Translations under genes and position numbers: made by a program | The notes under the pieces: generated by a model | What the model was told of the DNA's origin: nothing | Seen by the model: only the letters and a program-made list of their open reading frames with translations | Database searches by the model: none | Part shown: positions 37,103 to 37,397 of the stretch, piece by piece | How positions within the stretch are numbered: the first letter of the stretch is position 1 | Layout: each line of letters begins with the position of its first letter | Assembly: GCA_018675685.1 (NCBI GenBank) | Contig: JABGXP010000006.1 | Location: 1 to 37,397 of the forward strand | Origin: a bacterium | GTDB taxonomy: Bacteria; Patescibacteriota; Minisyncoccia; Moranbacterales; DUUL01 | Direction of reading: 5' to 3' | DNA: 37,397 bases

Positions 37103-37397
37103 TTATTGCATAGAACCATCACCATTATAGTCTAAATACCATTCCATGTAAGCAGAGCCTTTTCTAGCAACACCTACATTATCAGCCCCATCACCATCCC
37201 AGTCTCCTACGACGGGTGTGTCTGTGGCTAGACCAAAACCTGGAACAAAAACTAGTTCAGTGCTTGAACCATCCCATTGACCATTACCATTATAGTCTAA
37301 ATACCATTCCATGTAAGTAGAGCCTTTTCTAGCAACACCTACATTATCAGCCCCATCACCATCCCAGTCTCCTACGACGGGTGTGTCTGTGGCTAGA
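37103..37397 (-). CDS. Asp/Gly-rich repeat surface protein, C-terminal part (runs off the right edge)
   Basis: The frame stays open to the window edge; the stop is TAA at 37105-37103. Residues repeat with a 55-residue (165-bp) period. Each unit holds MEWYLDYNGNGQWDG, then VFVPGFGLATDTPVVGDWDG, then DGADNVGVARKGS. The two short acidic loops (DYNGNGQWDG and DWDGDGADN) look like Ca2+-binding turns of the FG-GAP/dockerin-like kind, and repeats of this type are common in exported surface proteins of bacteria and archaea. The protein ends after a partial unit (MEWYLDYNGDGSMQ). No anchoring signal is visible at this end. The true start, signal peptide and number of repeats lie outside the window. 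Confidence 0.8.
   Translation of the reverse strand, partial: LATDTPVVGDWDGDGADNVGVARKGSTYMEWYLDYNGNGQWDGSSTELVFVPGFGLATDTPVVGDWDGDGADNVGVARKGSAYMEWYLDYNGDGSMQ
37121..37397. repeat. 165-bp tandem repeat inside the surface-protein gene
   Basis: 37121-37232 and 37286-37397 match at 111 of 112 positions, offset 165 bp. The only difference (37153 C, 37318 T) changes Ala to Thr. Such near-identity shows recent duplication or gene conversion. Confidence 0.9.

Noticed and set aside
1-37397. Recoded stop codon (code 4 or 25), as in some CPR lineages
   Set aside because: TGA ends several intact genes (for example at 8214-8216) and lies inside none of the recognised ones, so the standard code applies.
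1-37397. tRNA, rRNA, CRISPR array or replication origin
   Set aside because: No cloverleaf with intact arms, no rRNA-like conserved stretch, no regularly spaced repeats and no DnaA-box cluster were seen by eye; a covariance search (tRNAscan-SE, Infernal) would be decisive.

Overview
The window is AT-rich bacterial DNA that uses the standard code: TGA ends several genes. Its content suggests a Candidate Phyla Radiation (Patescibacteria) genome, probably Parcubacteria- or Moranbacteria-like. That placement is inference from gene content, such as a serine recombinase with tiny companion genes and large glycan-export clusters. No marker gene, rRNA or tRNA was seen. Canonical sigma-70-type promoters (TTGACA, 16-17 nt, TATAAT) and strong hairpin-plus-T terminators outline most transcription units.

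Layout. (1) 1-2125, minus strand: the edge of an integrated mobile element. It has the N-terminus of a serine recombinase, five small genes (a terminase-small-subunit-like HTH protein and a DUF5659-like protein among them), and intergenic three-arm hairpins that look like bistable switches. (2) 2220-9824, plus strand: a tightly coupled operon for a synthase-made polysaccharide. It holds a hyaluronan-synthase-like GT2, a 1202-aa membrane-anchored fusion of a heparinase/alginate-lyase-like region with a polysaccharide-deacetylase domain, an anchored lectin-like protein, a GlmU-type nucleotidyltransferase and a dolichol-phosphate-mannose-synthase-like GT2. (3) 9825-16042: mostly single genes. They include a PD-(D/E)XK-like protein lying between two copies of a 26-nt element, an unknown 259-aa protein, an AbrB-like gene with a three-half-site operator followed by a TsaC/Sua5-like gene, a UraA-type permease and two membrane proteins. 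(4) 16180-16530, minus strand: two tandem copies of a small RNA gene, each with its own promoter and terminator. I recognise no known family. (5) 16723-20173: a DEAD-box helicase, then a compact iscR-iscU-iscS iron-sulfur cluster operon. (6) 20264-24571: a conserved Cys/His protein of unknown role, a secreted HExxH metalloprotease-like protein, and an adenosine-kinase-like plus S-adenosylhomocysteine-hydrolase pair that would clear SAH. (7) 24765-27254: small membrane and hypothetical proteins, one with a pilin-like N-terminus. (8) 27267-37018: a second glycan cluster. It has a UDP-glucuronate 4-epimerase-like enzyme, two GT-B glycosyltransferases, a Wzm/Wzt ABC exporter, an FkbM methyltransferase and a 1050-aa four-domain GT-methyltransferase-GT-GT protein. 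(9) 37103-end, minus strand: the C-terminus of a repeat protein with 165-bp near-identical aspartate/glycine-rich repeats.

Working together: the two glycan clusters give one cell two surface-polysaccharide routes. One uses a processive membrane synthase with its own trimming and modifying enzymes. The other assembles a glycan in the cytoplasm and exports it by ABC transporter, probably with methylation as a modification. The epimerase (UDP-galacturonate) and the GlmU-like enzyme (probably UDP-HexNAc) could supply uronic acid and amino-sugar donors to both. The best candidates for something undescribed are the synthase/lyase-deacetylase operon, the four-domain glycosyltransferase, the twin small RNAs and the switch-like hairpins of the mobile element.
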